Shown here one piece after another: positions 1 to 8,533 of a DNA stretch of 64,000 nt. The notes under the pieces are model-generated. The model was not told the DNA's origin and did no database searches. It saw nothing but the letters and a program-made list of their open reading frames with translations. Position 1 is the first letter of the stretch. Every line of letters starts with the position of its first letter. This DNA is from Mesorhizobium sp. (GTDB taxonomy: Bacteria > Pseudomonadota > Alphaproteobacteria > Rhizobiales > Rhizobiaceae). The stretch covers positions 62,001-126,000 of the forward strand of contig NZ_JAFKID010000016.1 of assembly GCF_017306545.1 (NCBI RefSeq). The letters are read 5' to 3'. The translations under genes and the position numbers were made by a program.

Positions 1-7
1 TCTGGAA

Positions 8-38
8 ACAAAAAGGCCGCCGGACTTCTCCTGCGGCC
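8..38 (-). terminator. trp attenuator terminator
   Basis: Read on the minus strand, a hairpin with arms GGCCGC and GCGGCC (bases 38 to 15) is followed by a run of T at 14 to 8. It lies 39 bases after the stop codon of the Trp-rich leader peptide, where the attenuator terminator sits in rhizobial trpLE(G) leaders. The antiterminator should involve the GC-rich stretch around 60-76 (inference). Confidence 0.75.
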
Positions 39-76
39 ATCCCTGATTTTCACGCGCATGCGTTCGGCGGCCGCTG

Positions 77-121
77 TCAGCAGGCCCACCACCAGATCGA
101 GTTGATCGAACGAATGCTCAT
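77..121 (-). CDS. trpL: trp operon leader peptide TrpL
   Basis: A 14-residue reading frame, MSIRSINSIWWWAC, with three consecutive Trp codons next to the stop. An AAGGA Shine-Dalgarno lies 6 bases upstream and a terminator hairpin follows. This matches the rhizobial leader peptide (14 residues ending IWWWAR in Sinorhizobium meliloti), whose translation senses charged tRNA-Trp and sets termination before trpE or trpE(G). The structural gene is outside the window to the left. In S. meliloti both the terminated RNA and the peptide also act in trans; whether that holds here is inference. The gene is too short for ordinary gene callers. Confidence 0.85.
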   Translation of the reverse strand: MSIRSINSIWWWAC

Positions 122-172
122 GGGTTTTCCTTAGCGGCGAATGCGGGGGAGGGCAAGGGATTTGAATGAAGG

Positions 173-1132
173 CTACGCTCGTATCTCCTGCCGCTGGAAC
201 GACACGTAGGCGATGGTGAACAGCACGATCAGGGCCGCGATCATGCCGGCGATCTGCGGCCAGACGAGGCCGAGACTGGCCGACAGCGGCAGCGGCGCGC
301 CCATCAGCGCCCCGCTCAGTTGCGAGGGAAAGAGCAGGCCGAGCGAGCGGGTGGCAGGGTTGAGCAGGGCAAGCGTCGCCTCGCCATAGAGCACGTTCGG
401 CGAAATGCGCGACAGGCCCTGCTGCACGGCGATCTGGTGCACGGCCGTCATTGGATCGAGGAGGTCGACGGGGGCGATGGCGCCGGCGACAAGCGGCGCC
501 AGCATCGGCCAGAACACGGTGAAGACCAGCCACAGCGTCAGCGCGCAGAGCGCCGAGGTGGCGGGCGACTTCACCAGCGTCGAGAAAGCCATCGCCACCG
601 CCAGCCATACGCCGGCGTAGACGAAGGAGGCGAACAGGAAAGCGAGTTCGCGCGCAATCTCCTCGCCGCTCGGCGGCAGGCCGAGCAGGACGATGCCGAG
701 GCCCGTCACCAGAAGCCATAGCGTGAGCAGGCAGATGGCGATGACGATCAGGCCGCCGAGGAATTTTCCGGTCAGCAGCGCGTCGCGGTAGATCGGCTGC
801 GACAGCACCCGCGACAGTGTGCGGCGGCTGTACTCGCCGTTGATGGCGTCGAAGCCCAGCGCGATCGCCACCAGCGGGATGAGGAATCCGAGGAAGGAGA
901 CGAAGGAGGGCAAGGGCTCCTGCGCGGTGGTGAACAGGCGCAGGAACAGGAACTGGTCCTCGCCGATGGTCGCCTTGATCTGGCCGATCGCCGCATAGAC
1001 CGAGCCGATGGCGGTGAGCAGAACCAGAAGCATGACCAGATGGATGCGGGCCGAGTTCATGTGGTCGGCCGCTTCCTTCAGCGCCACCGTGGACAGGCCC
1101 GAAAAGGGAGAGCCCTCACGCCGCCCGGTCAT
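173..1132 (-). CDS. ABC-2 type transporter permease
   Basis: Integral membrane subunit of 319 residues with about six hydrophobic segments and a large loop between the first two, as in NosY-like ABC-2 permeases. The start at 1132 was chosen because GAAGGAG lies just upstream; a longer frame reaches 1159 without such a site. The gene overlaps the end of the ATPase gene by 17 bases, so the two are surely co-translated. With the upstream secreted NEW3 protein it forms a three-gene NosDFY-like arrangement, but neither NosD nor copper or nitrous oxide genes are present. The substrate is unknown. There is no typical substrate-binding protein, which suggests export or membrane-protein maturation (inference). 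Confidence 0.85.
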   Translation of the reverse strand: MTGRREGSPFSGLSTVALKEAADHMNSARIHLVMLLVLLTAIGSVYAAIGQIKATIGEDQFLFLRLFTTAQEPLPSFVSFLGFLIPLVAIALGFDAINGEYSRRTLSRVLSQPIYRDALLTGKFLGGLIVIAICLLTLWLLVTGLGIVLLGLPPSGEEIARELAFLFASFVYAGVWLAVAMAFSTLVKSPATSALCALTLWLVFTVFWPMLAPLVAGAIAPVDLLDPMTAVHQIAVQQGLSRISPNVLYGEATLALLNPATRSLGLLFPSQLSGALMGAPLPLSASLGLVWPQIAGMIAALIVLFTIAYVSFQRQEIRA

Positions 1133-2069
1133 GGTCTTCTCCTTCGAAGAAACGGACATAGACTTCGTCCAGGCTGGACTGGCGGATGGTCATCTCGGAG
1201 AGTGCCCCGCTGGCATTGACGACCCGGCGGGCGATGTCGGCGCGCACGTCGGCGTCGGCATCGACGCGCCAGCGGCCGCCTTTCAAGGGCGTGACGGCCG
1301 AGACATGCGGCGCGCCGGCCAGCACGGCCGGCAGATCGACACCGGAAGCCTCGACCTCGACCACATGCGTGCCGCCGAGCACATCGGCGGTGAGATCCGC
1401 CACCTTGCCGATCAGGCCGATGCGGCCGCGGCGGAACAAAGCGACGCGGTCGCACAGCGACTGCATCATCGACAGAAGATGCGAGGACAGAACGATGGTG
1501 ACGCCGTCGGCGGCCAACTCGCGGATCAGGTCCAGCAATTCCTGCGTCGATTGCGGGTCCAGGCCCGACGTCGGCTCGTCGAGGATGGCGATCTCCGAGC
1601 CCTTGACCAGCACTTCGGCAAGCCCGAGCCGCTGGCGCATGCCGCGCGAATAGGTCGACACGCGCCTGTCGCGCACGTCGGAAAGCCGCACACGCTCCAG
1701 CGCCTCGGCGATGCGCTTTCCGGCTTCGGGCGAGGCGAGGCCGGCAAGACGGGCCGTGTAGGCGAGGTTCTCGACGGCGCTCAGATGGTCGTAGAAGCCG
1801 ATCTGGTCGGGCAGGTAGCCGACGCGGCGCTTGACCGACAGCGGCTTGCGCAGCGGGTCCAGGCCCAGCACGCGGATTTCGCCGGCGCTCGGCTCGGTCA
1901 GGCCGAGCAGCAAAAGGATGGTGGTGGTCTTGCCCGAGCCGTTCGGCCCGAGCAGGCCGAACACCTCGCCCTTGCCGATGGCAAGGTCGATGCCGTCGAC
2001 GGCGGTGAAGCGGCCGTAACGCTTGGTGAGACCGGTCGCTTCGATGACGGGTGCTTCGATGGCGCTCAT
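1116..2069 (-). CDS. ABC transporter ATP-binding protein
   Basis: Cytoplasmic ATPase of 317 residues from the chosen ATG. Walker A is [10 protein letters not shown], the signature region is [10 protein letters not shown], and Walker B with its glutamate is [11 protein letters not shown]. The C-terminal 90 residues are an accessory domain as in NosF/CcmA-type ATPases. The start at 2069 gives an ATGA overlap with the stop of the upstream NEW3 gene; the longer frame to 2147 encodes an Arg/His-rich stretch that looks non-coding. It powers the permease encoded next to it. Confidence 0.88.
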   Translation of the reverse strand: MSAIEAPVIEATGLTKRYGRFTAVDGIDLAIGKGEVFGLLGPNGSGKTTTILLLLGLTEPSAGEIRVLGLDPLRKPLSVKRRVGYLPDQIGFYDHLSAVENLAYTARLAGLASPEAGKRIAEALERVRLSDVRDRRVSTYSRGMRQRLGLAEVLVKGSEIAILDEPTSGLDPQSTQELLDLIRELAADGVTIVLSSHLLSMMQSLCDRVALFRRGRIGLIGKVADLTADVLGGTHVVEVEASGVDLPAVLAGAPHVSAVTPLKGGRWRVDADADVRADIARRVVNASGALSEMTIRQSSLDEVYVRFFEGEDHDRAA

Positions 2070-3292
2070 CTGCGGCCGTACCTTGCGACGGCGAAGCCCA
2101 GCACCAGCACGGCGATGCCGATGATGGCGAGCCCGGTGACGCCCCACAGTGTCGAGGTGCGCACGGTGACGCGGAAGTTCGCGCTGTCGGAGGCGCCGGG
2201 GCCGTTGGCGCGCACCGAAACCATGTAGTCGCCGGCGATGGCCTGCTGCGAGGGCGTCATGGAAACGGCGACGCTGGCAGTCTGGCCGGGCTCGATGTCG
2301 TCGACCTTTTCGGGATTGAAGGCGACCTTCCAGCCGGACGGCGGGGTGGCGGAAAGCGCCACGTCGCGCGCCGGCGCCGAGCCGGAATTCTGCACCGTGA
2401 AGGTGAAGGTCCGCTCCTGGCCGGCGGTGGCGTCGCCGGAAAGACGGCCCTCGGGGCCGGTGAGCGCGACGGTCGGGCGGCCGGTTATGTCGAGGACGAG
2501 CTTGGCGTTGGCCGAAATATCACCGGCGGCGGCGGCCACCTCGACCGGATATTGCCCGGCCTGGGTGCTGTCCGGCGGCTGGACGGCGACCTTCAGGTCT
2601 TTCGATTCACCTGCCTTGAGCGGCAGGCTGGTCAGTTCCTGCGAGCCGTAGCCCTCTTTGAACGTGACCTGAAAACCGTCCGGCGCCTTGGAGAGCAGGT
2701 TGACGGTTGTATCCTCCTGCCCCTGGTTCTTGAGGGTGACGTCGAAATCGAAGGCGGACTTCGCCGTGCCGCGCAAGGCGGGCAGCTTCGGATCCATGGT
2801 GAGCTTGGCCGGCTCCGTCTTGGTCAGCGTCACCGAAAGCGGCAGGCTGAGCGACTGGCCGTCGCCCTTGCCCGACAGCGTGAAGGCGACCGGCTTGTCG
2901 GCGCCCGCATCGGCCGGCGGCTTCAGCTTCAGCGTCAGGTCCACGGCGGAATCGACGCCGGCGATCGCCGCGCGCACCGGCTTGCCGCCGCCGTCGATCT
3001 CCCAGGTCCAGCCGGTCGGCAGACCGTCGAGGCCGAAGGTGACGCGCTGCGGCGGCAGGCCGTGATTGGACAGGGTCAGATCGACGGAAACGTCCTTGCC
3101 TGCCTGTGCTGAGAAATCCGGGTAGCGCGTGGTCAGCCACAGGCCTGTCGGCGCCTGCTGGCCGGCCGTTGTGGCGGCCGACTGAGCGCTTGCGGGCGGT
3201 GTGGCGCCGATGCCGAGCCCGATGGCAAGGACGGCTGCGGCAAGCAATTTGGAAGGGGTTTCAAAAGACGAGCGAAAGCGTGCAGGAACCAC
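2066..3292 (-). CDS. Secreted NEW3-domain protein of ABC transporter operon
   Basis: A protein of 408 residues with an N-terminal signal sequence (cleavage near PASA-QSA), repeated Ig-like beta modules of the alpha-galactosidase-associated NEW3 type, and one C-terminal transmembrane helix ending in RYGRR. The body is therefore predicted to face the periplasm. The GTG at 3292 is preceded by GGGGAGG at 5 bases; the longer frame to 3418 lacks a ribosome site and would bury the signal peptide. The stop overlaps the ATPase start. In family terms it takes the place of NosD, but it has no recognisable beta-helix repeats. It probably presents or protects the cargo of the transporter (inference). Confidence 0.75.
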   Translation of the reverse strand: MVPARFRSSFETPSKLLAAAVLAIGLGIGATPPASAQSAATTAGQQAPTGLWLTTRYPDFSAQAGKDVSVDLTLSNHGLPPQRVTFGLDGLPTGWTWEIDGGGKPVRAAIAGVDSAVDLTLKLKPPADAGADKPVAFTLSGKGDGQSLSLPLSVTLTKTEPAKLTMDPKLPALRGTAKSAFDFDVTLKNQGQEDTTVNLLSKAPDGFQVTFKEGYGSQELTSLPLKAGESKDLKVAVQPPDSTQAGQYPVEVAAAAGDISANAKLVLDITGRPTVALTGPEGRLSGDATAGQERTFTFTVQNSGSAPARDVALSATPPSGWKVAFNPEKVDDIEPGQTASVAVSMTPSQQAIAGDYMVSVRANGPGASDSANFRVTVRTSTLWGVTGLAIIGIAVLVLGFAVARYGRR

Positions 3293-3467
3293 GCGTGCCT
3301 CCCCGCAATAAGTTGAAATCACATTTGTTTGCAAAGCCTTGGCGACTTCGTGCCGGGCGGAGGATGGACCGCTTTGTGGCACGAATGCGGCAAACTCCGC
3401 GCAAGCGCGGTCGCTCACGGGATTGTAAGCGACCGCGATTTTCCGTGATAGGGAAGTGTTCGGGGCG

Positions 3468-4514
3468 TCAGGATTCCAGCGCGCCGGAGCGCGCGTCGCC
3501 GCTTCGCGTGTTGCCCAGCAACTTGACCAAGTCGTCGCCGGCGCGGGTGATGCGATGCGAGCGGCGCGTCAGGATATAGCCGTCCTGCGGCGCAAACACT
3601 TCGGCGTGACCGTCCGGTTCTCCGGGTCGGAAAACGACGGTGGCGAGGCGATCGCCCTTCTTCACGCGGTCGCCGGGCTCGACGTCGTAGAGGACGGCGC
3701 CGGCCTGCGGCGCCGGCATCATGTCGATGTTCTCCAGCGGCGAAACCACGCCCTTGAAGGGGCCGGGCGCCGGCACGGACGGGTCGGCGACGACGCCGCG
3801 AGCGACGAGCAGGCGGTAGAGCCCCGCGGCATCCTCGTCGGCGGTGGCGCGGTCGACGTCGGCGACGCCGCGATATTCGACCGTGGTGACGACGACGCGC
3901 TTCGGGTCCGTTCCTGCCTTGAGGTGCGGATGGACGGACGCCTCCTCGAAGGCCGCGCCGCTTTCGCCCTGCCACAGAAGCACGGCGGCGGCGCCCATGG
4001 CGGCGGCGCAATCCTCCATCGCCGGCCAAAGCTCGACCGGCACGTAGAGGTAAGGCATGCCTTCGTCGTCGCAGTGCAGGTCGAGCACGATGTCGTGGCC
4101 GAGCGAGAGCGACAGCAGCCGCGTCTTCAGTTTCTTGTCCACCGTGGCGTTCGCCGTGCCCGGCAAAAGGCTCGGGTCCGGCCTGTCCACCAGCGGGAAG
4201 TCGCGGTTGAAGTTGACGCGGGTGCCGGCGTGGAAGCGGCCCTGATGGGTGTCGTACTGATACTGCGCGCGGCCAATCGGGTTGGCCCACGGCACCAGCG
4301 TCAGCGAACCGCGGATGCGGCCCTCGGCCTCGGCTTTCAGAAGCAGCGGCATCAGCGCGTCGATGGCCACCGTGCCCGGCAGTTCGCCGGCATGCAGCGC
4401 CGCCTGGAGATAGGTGCGGGGCGCCGCCTTGTCCGAGCCGTCGAAACGGAAGACGGGAAATTCGTAAGCTACGCCTTCGGTGTCGCCTTCAATGCGCTCG
4501 ACGGTCTTCTTCAT
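3468..4514 (-). CDS. Succinylglutamate desuccinylase/aspartoacylase family deacylase
   Basis: Zinc-dependent amidohydrolase of 348 residues in the AstE/AspA branch of the M14-like fold. The metal site shows as HAGE (His41, Glu44) and the later LDLHCDDE histidine. A C-terminal biotinyl-lipoyl-like beta region follows (VEPGDRVKKGDRLATV), as in DoeB-type N-acetyl-diaminobutyrate deacetylases. GGAGG lies 6 bases before the ATG at 4514; the longer frame to 4673 is not supported. The exact acyl-amino-acid substrate cannot be read from the sequence. A DoeA-like M24 gene is present at 59.6 kb but is not linked. Confidence 0.8.
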   Translation of the reverse strand: MKKTVERIEGDTEGVAYEFPVFRFDGSDKAAPRTYLQAALHAGELPGTVAIDALMPLLLKAEAEGRIRGSLTLVPWANPIGRAQYQYDTHQGRFHAGTRVNFNRDFPLVDRPDPSLLPGTANATVDKKLKTRLLSLSLGHDIVLDLHCDDEGMPYLYVPVELWPAMEDCAAAMGAAAVLLWQGESGAAFEEASVHPHLKAGTDPKRVVVTTVEYRGVADVDRATADEDAAGLYRLLVARGVVADPSVPAPGPFKGVVSPLENIDMMPAPQAGAVLYDVEPGDRVKKGDRLATVVFRPGEPDGHAEVFAPQDGYILTRRSHRITRAGDDLVKLLGNTRSGDARSGALES

Positions 4515-4599
4515 CGTGGCCTCCTCTTTGATCCAAGGAGCCTTGCCTGCTGGCGGGGCCGCTGTCGAGTGGTCCAGCAGACGGGCTTTGCCGGTGCAG

Positions 4600-5778
4600 C
4601 TATTCGGCCGGACAGCCGGCGGCGGCGATCGGCGCGCGGCGGTCGAGCCGCTGCGAGGGGACGGCGACGGCAACCGCCACGAGCGCGATGGCGGCGCCGA
4701 CCAGAGGCAACTGCTGGTAGGTGACGCCGGCGGTCAGCGCGGTTGCGCCGATCCAGGCGCCGGCGGCGTTGCCGACATTGAAAGCGCCCTGATTGAGCGT
4801 CGCGGCCAGATTGGGCGCTTCCAGGGCGGTGCCCACCACGCGCAATTGCAGCGGCGGCACGACGACGAACACCAGCATGCCCCACAGGAAAACCGCCGTG
4901 ATTGCAAAGGCCGCCGACCAGCCGAACTGGGCAAGGCTGGCGAGCAGGGCGGCAAGCAGAAGCAGCGTGCCGATGACCGTCGGCATCAGTTTCCAGTCCG
5001 CCAGCCGACCGCCGAGAATGTTGCCGACCGTCATGCCGCCGCCGAACAACAGCAGCACCCAGGTCACGGTTTCGGTGGAAAGGCCGCTGACGTCGGTGAG
5101 GAAGGGTTTGATGTAGGTGAAGACGGCAAACAGGCTGCCAGAGGCGAGCGCCGAAATCAGCATGGCTAGCCAGACCTGAAGTTTGCCGAGCACGCGCACT
5201 TCGCCGAGCAAGCCGCCGCCGCTCGGCTCAGCCACGTTCGCCGGCACCAGCCAGGCGATCGCCGCGACCGAGACAAGGCCGATGACGACGACGGCGAAGA
5301 AGGTCGCCCGCCAGCCGAAGATTTCGCCGAACGCGGTGCCGCCGGGAACGCCGAGGATGTTGGCGAGCGTCAGGCCGGCGAACATCATCGCCATGGCGCT
5401 TGCCTTCCTGTTTTCGGGAACGAGGCTGGCGGCGACCACCGAGCCGATGCCGAAAAAGGCGCCGTGGCCGAAGGCGGTGACGACGCGCGCGGCCATCAAC
5501 AGCCCGTAGGTAGGAGCAACGGCACAAAGCAGGTTGCCGAGCGCGAACAGCGACGCCAGGGCGATCAGCACCGGTTTGCGCGGCATTCGCGCCGTGACGA
5601 TCGCGATGATCGGCGCGCCGATCACGACGCCCAGCGCATAGCCGGTGACGAGCAGGCCGGCGGCGGGAATGGTGACGCCGAGATCGGCGGCAACCTCCGG
5701 CAGGAGGCCCATGATGACGAATTCGGTGGTGCCGATGCAGAAGGAAGCGACGGCCAGGGCGAGGATGGGGAGCGGCAT
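4600..5778 (-). CDS. MFS transporter, AraJ/YdhP-like efflux family
   Basis: A 392-residue inner-membrane protein with twelve predicted helices. Its N-terminus (FCIGTTEFVIMGLLPEVA) is the hallmark of the DHA1 drug/sugar efflux branch that includes AraJ, YdhP and chloramphenicol exporters. Proton-driven export of a small molecule is expected; the substrate is not identifiable. It is transcribed away from the acetyltransferase at 5947, and the 168-base gap must hold both promoters. An efflux pump divergent from an acetyltransferase suggests detoxification, but that is inference. Confidence 0.82.
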   Translation of the reverse strand: MPLPILALAVASFCIGTTEFVIMGLLPEVAADLGVTIPAAGLLVTGYALGVVIGAPIIAIVTARMPRKPVLIALASLFALGNLLCAVAPTYGLLMAARVVTAFGHGAFFGIGSVVAASLVPENRKASAMAMMFAGLTLANILGVPGGTAFGEIFGWRATFFAVVVIGLVSVAAIAWLVPANVAEPSGGGLLGEVRVLGKLQVWLAMLISALASGSLFAVFTYIKPFLTDVSGLSTETVTWVLLLFGGGMTVGNILGGRLADWKLMPTVIGTLLLLAALLASLAQFGWSAAFAITAVFLWGMLVFVVVPPLQLRVVGTALEAPNLAATLNQGAFNVGNAAGAWIGATALTAGVTYQQLPLVGAAIALVAVAVAVPSQRLDRRAPIAAAGCPAE

Positions 5779-5946
5779 CGGTAAACGATGATTTGAAACG
5801 ATCCAAGATTGCTACGCCGTGTTCGACGGTTGCGCAAGATGGATTGTGCGATGCAACATAAATTCATCGGCACGGCTGGTTCGTCGCCGGTGTTTGACAG
5901 CGTGGCGCGGAGCGGCAAGGGTGCCGAAAGGCAGGGAATGGAAGTG

Positions 5947-6570
5947 ATGACTGTCGGGTCCGAACGCGAGAAGATGGCGGCAGGCGAATGGTATGCCTGC
6001 GTGGACCCGGAACTCGATGCGCTGCGGACAGCGGCGCAGACGGCGGTGTTCGAGCACAATTCGCTGCCGCCGGCGGAACGTGGAGACATCGGGCCGGCCT
6101 TGTGCGCCCTGCTTGGCTCGGCGGGCGAGAATGCCCGCATCGAGGCGCCGTTCTACTGCCCCTATGGCTTCAACATCTTTCTCGGCCGGCGCACGTTCCT
6201 CAACGCCGGCTGCACCATTCTCGACACGGCGCCTGTGCATATCGGCAGCAACACGATGATCGGCCCGTCGGTGCAGATCTATTGCGCCGACCACCACCGG
6301 ACCGTCGAGGGCCGCCGGGCTGGACTGGAGATCGCGCGGCCGGTGACGGTAGGCGACGACGTCTGGATCGGCGGCGGCGCCATTCTTCTCGGCGGCGTGA
6401 CCGTCGGCGACGGCGCCATCGTGGGAGCGGGGGCCGTGGTGACGCGCGACGTGCCGGCGGGCGCGACCGTGGTCGGCAATCCGGCCCGGCGAGTTAAGCC
6501 GGAAGAGAGCATGTCTCCCGAAAGCGATCCCGGTTTCGAGACAAAGACTTGGGTGAAATCGGGAAGCTAA
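5947..6570 (+). CDS. Maltose/galactoside O-acetyltransferase-type hexapeptide transferase
   Basis: Acetyl-CoA dependent O-acetyltransferase of 207 residues. It has an N-terminal mac domain ([11 protein letters not shown], then the DPELDALR region) followed by left-handed beta-helix hexapeptide repeats. The catalytic His lies in ADHHRT and the C-terminal cap is [14 protein letters not shown] lies 9 bases before the chosen ATG; the open frame extends to 5809 without motif content. The last 20 or so codons after [12 protein letters not shown] coincide with a GCATGTCTCC..GGTTTC repeat, so the C-terminus seems extended by a mobile palindrome. Trimeric and cytoplasmic by family. Confidence 0.85.
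   Translation: MTVGSEREKMAAGEWYACVDPELDALRTAAQTAVFEHNSLPPAERGDIGPALCALLGSAGENARIEAPFYCPYGFNIFLGRRTFLNAGCTILDTAPVHIGSNTMIGPSVQIYCADHHRTVEGRRAGLEIARPVTVGDDVWIGGGAILLGGVTVGDGAIVGAGAVVTRDVPAGATVVGNPARRVKPEESMSPESDPGFETKTWVKSGS
6509..6550. repeat. GCATGTC-type palindrome inside coding sequence
   Basis: The 3' end of the acetyltransferase gene carries GCATGTCTCCCGAAAGCG and CCCGGTTTCGAGAC, matching the hairpin elements at 18299-18342 (inverted) and 55443-55486. The other copies are intergenic. Here it is translated in frame. Confidence 0.6.
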
Positions 6571-6672
6571 AGCATGATGCCGAGAAGTTGCAGACTTTTC
6601 GGAAAACATCATGCTTCAAAAACAAATGGTTAGAGCGAAATACCGATTCAGGGAAACGGCATTTCGCTCTAA
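6571..6672 (+). repeat. Two-hairpin intergenic repeat, copy 1
   Basis: Starts directly after the acetyltransferase stop codon. Hairpin one has arms AGCATGATG and CATCATGCT. Hairpin two has arms TTAGAGCGAAAT and ATTTCGCTCTAA. The AT-rich linker between them is conserved in all three copies (49703-49808 inverted, 57800-57900). Confidence 0.85.
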
Positions 6673-6722
6673 AGCATACGGAGTGAATCTGAAAGATCGC
6701 GACACGTTTTAGGCCTGCCGGA

Positions 6723-7685
6723 TCACGCCGGCTCGAGGCGCCGCACGAATTCGCGCCGGTATTGCGCCGGAGCGGTTTTCAGCCTGGCGGCAAAATGCTG
6801 GCGCAGGCTGGTTGCCGTGCCGAAACCTGCCTCCCAGGCGACGGCATCGATGGATTTATCCGTCGTTTCCAGCAGCCGCTGTGCCAGGGCCACGCGCTCG
6901 GCCGCCAGCCAGTCGCCGAAGCTCGTGCCGAACGTTTTCTGAAACCGGCGGGTGAAGGTGCGGCGGGTCAGGCCGGCCGCTTCGGCAACGGCGTCCACCG
7001 AATGCGCCTCGCCGATGGCCGAGCGCACAGCGTCGATCGCCCGCGCGAACTGGTCGGCTTGCGGCGTCTTCGTGATCGGGCGTTCAATGAACTGTGCCTG
7101 GCCGCCTTGCCGGTGTGGCGGGGCGACGATGCGGCGCGCGAGTCGCAATGCCGCCTCGGCGCCATAGCGGGCGCGCACGATGTGCAGGCAGCAATCCAGC
7201 CCGGCGGCGACCCCGGCCGACGTGACGATGTCGCCTTCGTCGACATAAAGCGCGTCGGCATCGACGCGGATATCCGGGTGCAACGCCTGGAGATGGCCTG
7301 CATAGGCCCAGTGCGTTGCCGCGCGCCGGCCGTCGAGCAGTCCGGTCTTGGCGATGGCGAAGGAGCCGAGGCAGAGCCCGACGAGCAGGGCGCCGTCGGC
7401 ATGGACGCGACAGAGAGCCTCGTGCAACGCCGAGGGCAGGGGCCGGTCGAGGTCTTTCCAACTCGGCACGATGACGATGTCGGCGCCCCGCGACCCTTCC
7501 AGCCCGTAAGGGGCCGTCAGGGTCATGCCGGCCTCGGTGCGGATCGCTCCGGCTTCGGCGGCGCAGACGCGAAAGTCGAAGCGCGGCAGGCCGAGGGCCG
7601 TGCGGTCCTCGCCGAAGACCAGGCATGGCACGGACAGATGGAACGGGCTGATACCGTCGAAGGCAATCACGGCGACGACAGGCAC
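6723..7685 (-). CDS. GlxA-type AraC transcriptional regulator with DJ-1/PfpI domain
   Basis: Cytoplasmic regulator of 320 residues. The N-terminal DJ-1/PfpI-like amidotransferase fold carries the nucleophile-elbow cysteine in GLCLGSF, followed by LLDGRRAATHW. A C-terminal AraC pair of helix-turn-helices follows (EAAGLTRRTFTRRF and AWEAGFGTATSLRQHF). GTG at 7685 is preceded by GGAG; the longer frame to 7757 runs through the divergent promoter region, where a TTGACA hexamer is seen at 7748-7743. It faces the isochorismatase-family gene and is probably its regulator (inference from head-to-head layout). Confidence 0.85.
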   Translation of the reverse strand: MPVVAVIAFDGISPFHLSVPCLVFGEDRTALGLPRFDFRVCAAEAGAIRTEAGMTLTAPYGLEGSRGADIVIVPSWKDLDRPLPSALHEALCRVHADGALLVGLCLGSFAIAKTGLLDGRRAATHWAYAGHLQALHPDIRVDADALYVDEGDIVTSAGVAAGLDCCLHIVRARYGAEAALRLARRIVAPPHRQGGQAQFIERPITKTPQADQFARAIDAVRSAIGEAHSVDAVAEAAGLTRRTFTRRFQKTFGTSFGDWLAAERVALAQRLLETTDKSIDAVAWEAGFGTATSLRQHFAARLKTAPAQYRREFVRRLEPA

Positions 7686-7818
7686 GGCATCTCCAGGCAG
7701 CTTCGTTGCGACAGGTCGGTTTGTCCCAATTCTTTTGTATATTGTCAATCGGGCCAATTTTCTTCGGCGTGACCGTCGTTACGTTCAGCGTGTCGCTCAC
7801 TCAACGAAGGAACCAATC

Positions 7819-8463
7819 ATGACAACCGCCACGGAAACGAACGCCCGCCGGGCGCTGATCGTCGTCGATGTCCAGAACGATTATGATGGCGGCGTCCTCG
7901 CCATCCAGTATCCGCCGTTCCGCGAGACGGTGAAGAACGTCGCCCGCGCGATGGACGCGGCGCGGGAAGCGGGAATCAGGATCGTCGTCGTCAAGCAGTT
8001 CGCTCCGGAAACAGCGCCGTTCTTCGCCAAGGGAACGCATGGCGCCGATCTGCATCCGGAGGTCGCCGGCCGGCCGCGCGACCACATCGTCGAGAAGAAG
8101 CTGCCCAGCGCCTTCACCGGCACCGACCTCGAATACTGGCTGCGCAGCAACGGCATCGAGACGCTGACTGTTGCGGGCTACATGACGCACAACTGCGACC
8201 TGTCGACCATCGTGCATGCGCTGCACATGGGGTTTGCCGTCGAGTTTCTGTCTGATGCCTCCGGCTCGGTGCCTTACGCAAACAGCGCCGGCTACGCTTC
8301 GGCCGAGGAGATTCACAAGGTGGTGACGGTCATTTTGCAGTCGCGGTTCGCTGCGGTGACGAAAACCGCCGACTGGATCGCCGGGCTGAAGACCGGCGCC
8401 TTACCCGAACGCGACACCATCCACGCCTCGCACCAGCGGGCACTGGCGAAACAGGCGGCGTGA
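7819..8463 (+). CDS. Isochorismatase-family cysteine hydrolase
   Basis: A 214-residue alpha/beta hydrolase of the isochorismatase/nicotinamidase superfamily. The triad is visible as Asp17 (VDVQNDY), a lysine near 93 (VEKKLPSAF) and Cys126 (MTHNCD). GAAGGAA precedes the ATG. It lacks the extra domains of true isochorismatases and the metal-site pattern of nicotinamidases is not clear, so the substrate (an amide, carbamoyl or enol ether) is unassigned. Divergent from the GlxA-like regulator, whose family often controls nitrogen-compound catabolism. A terminator follows at 8479. Confidence 0.85.
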   Translation: MTTATETNARRALIVVDVQNDYDGGVLAIQYPPFRETVKNVARAMDAAREAGIRIVVVKQFAPETAPFFAKGTHGADLHPEVAGRPRDHIVEKKLPSAFTGTDLEYWLRSNGIETLTVAGYMTHNCDLSTIVHALHMGFAVEFLSDASGSVPYANSAGYASAEEIHKVVTVILQSRFAAVTKTADWIAGLKTGALPERDTIHASHQRALAKQAA

Positions 8464-8478
8464 CCGGGATCGAAAGAA

Positions 8479-8503
8479 AAAGGGCGGCCCAGCGCCGCCC
8501 TTT
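8479..8503. terminator. Bidirectional terminator between hydrolase and fhs
   Basis: Perfect 10-bp stem AAAGGGCGGC / GCCGCCCTTT with a 5-base loop. It is flanked by A-rich sequence on the left and T-rich on the right, between two convergent genes. Confidence 0.85.
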
Positions 8504-8533
8504 CTCGTCTTGAGGCTTGCTGAAAGCGTGGCC

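Noticed and set aside
3293..3418. N-terminal extension of the NEW3 protein
   Set aside because: It would place 42 residues in front of a clear signal peptide, and GGGGAGG marks the GTG at 3292.
4515..4673. N-terminal extension of the aspartoacylase-family protein
   Set aside because: Arg/Ser/Pro-rich and without family similarity; a strong ribosome site precedes 4514.
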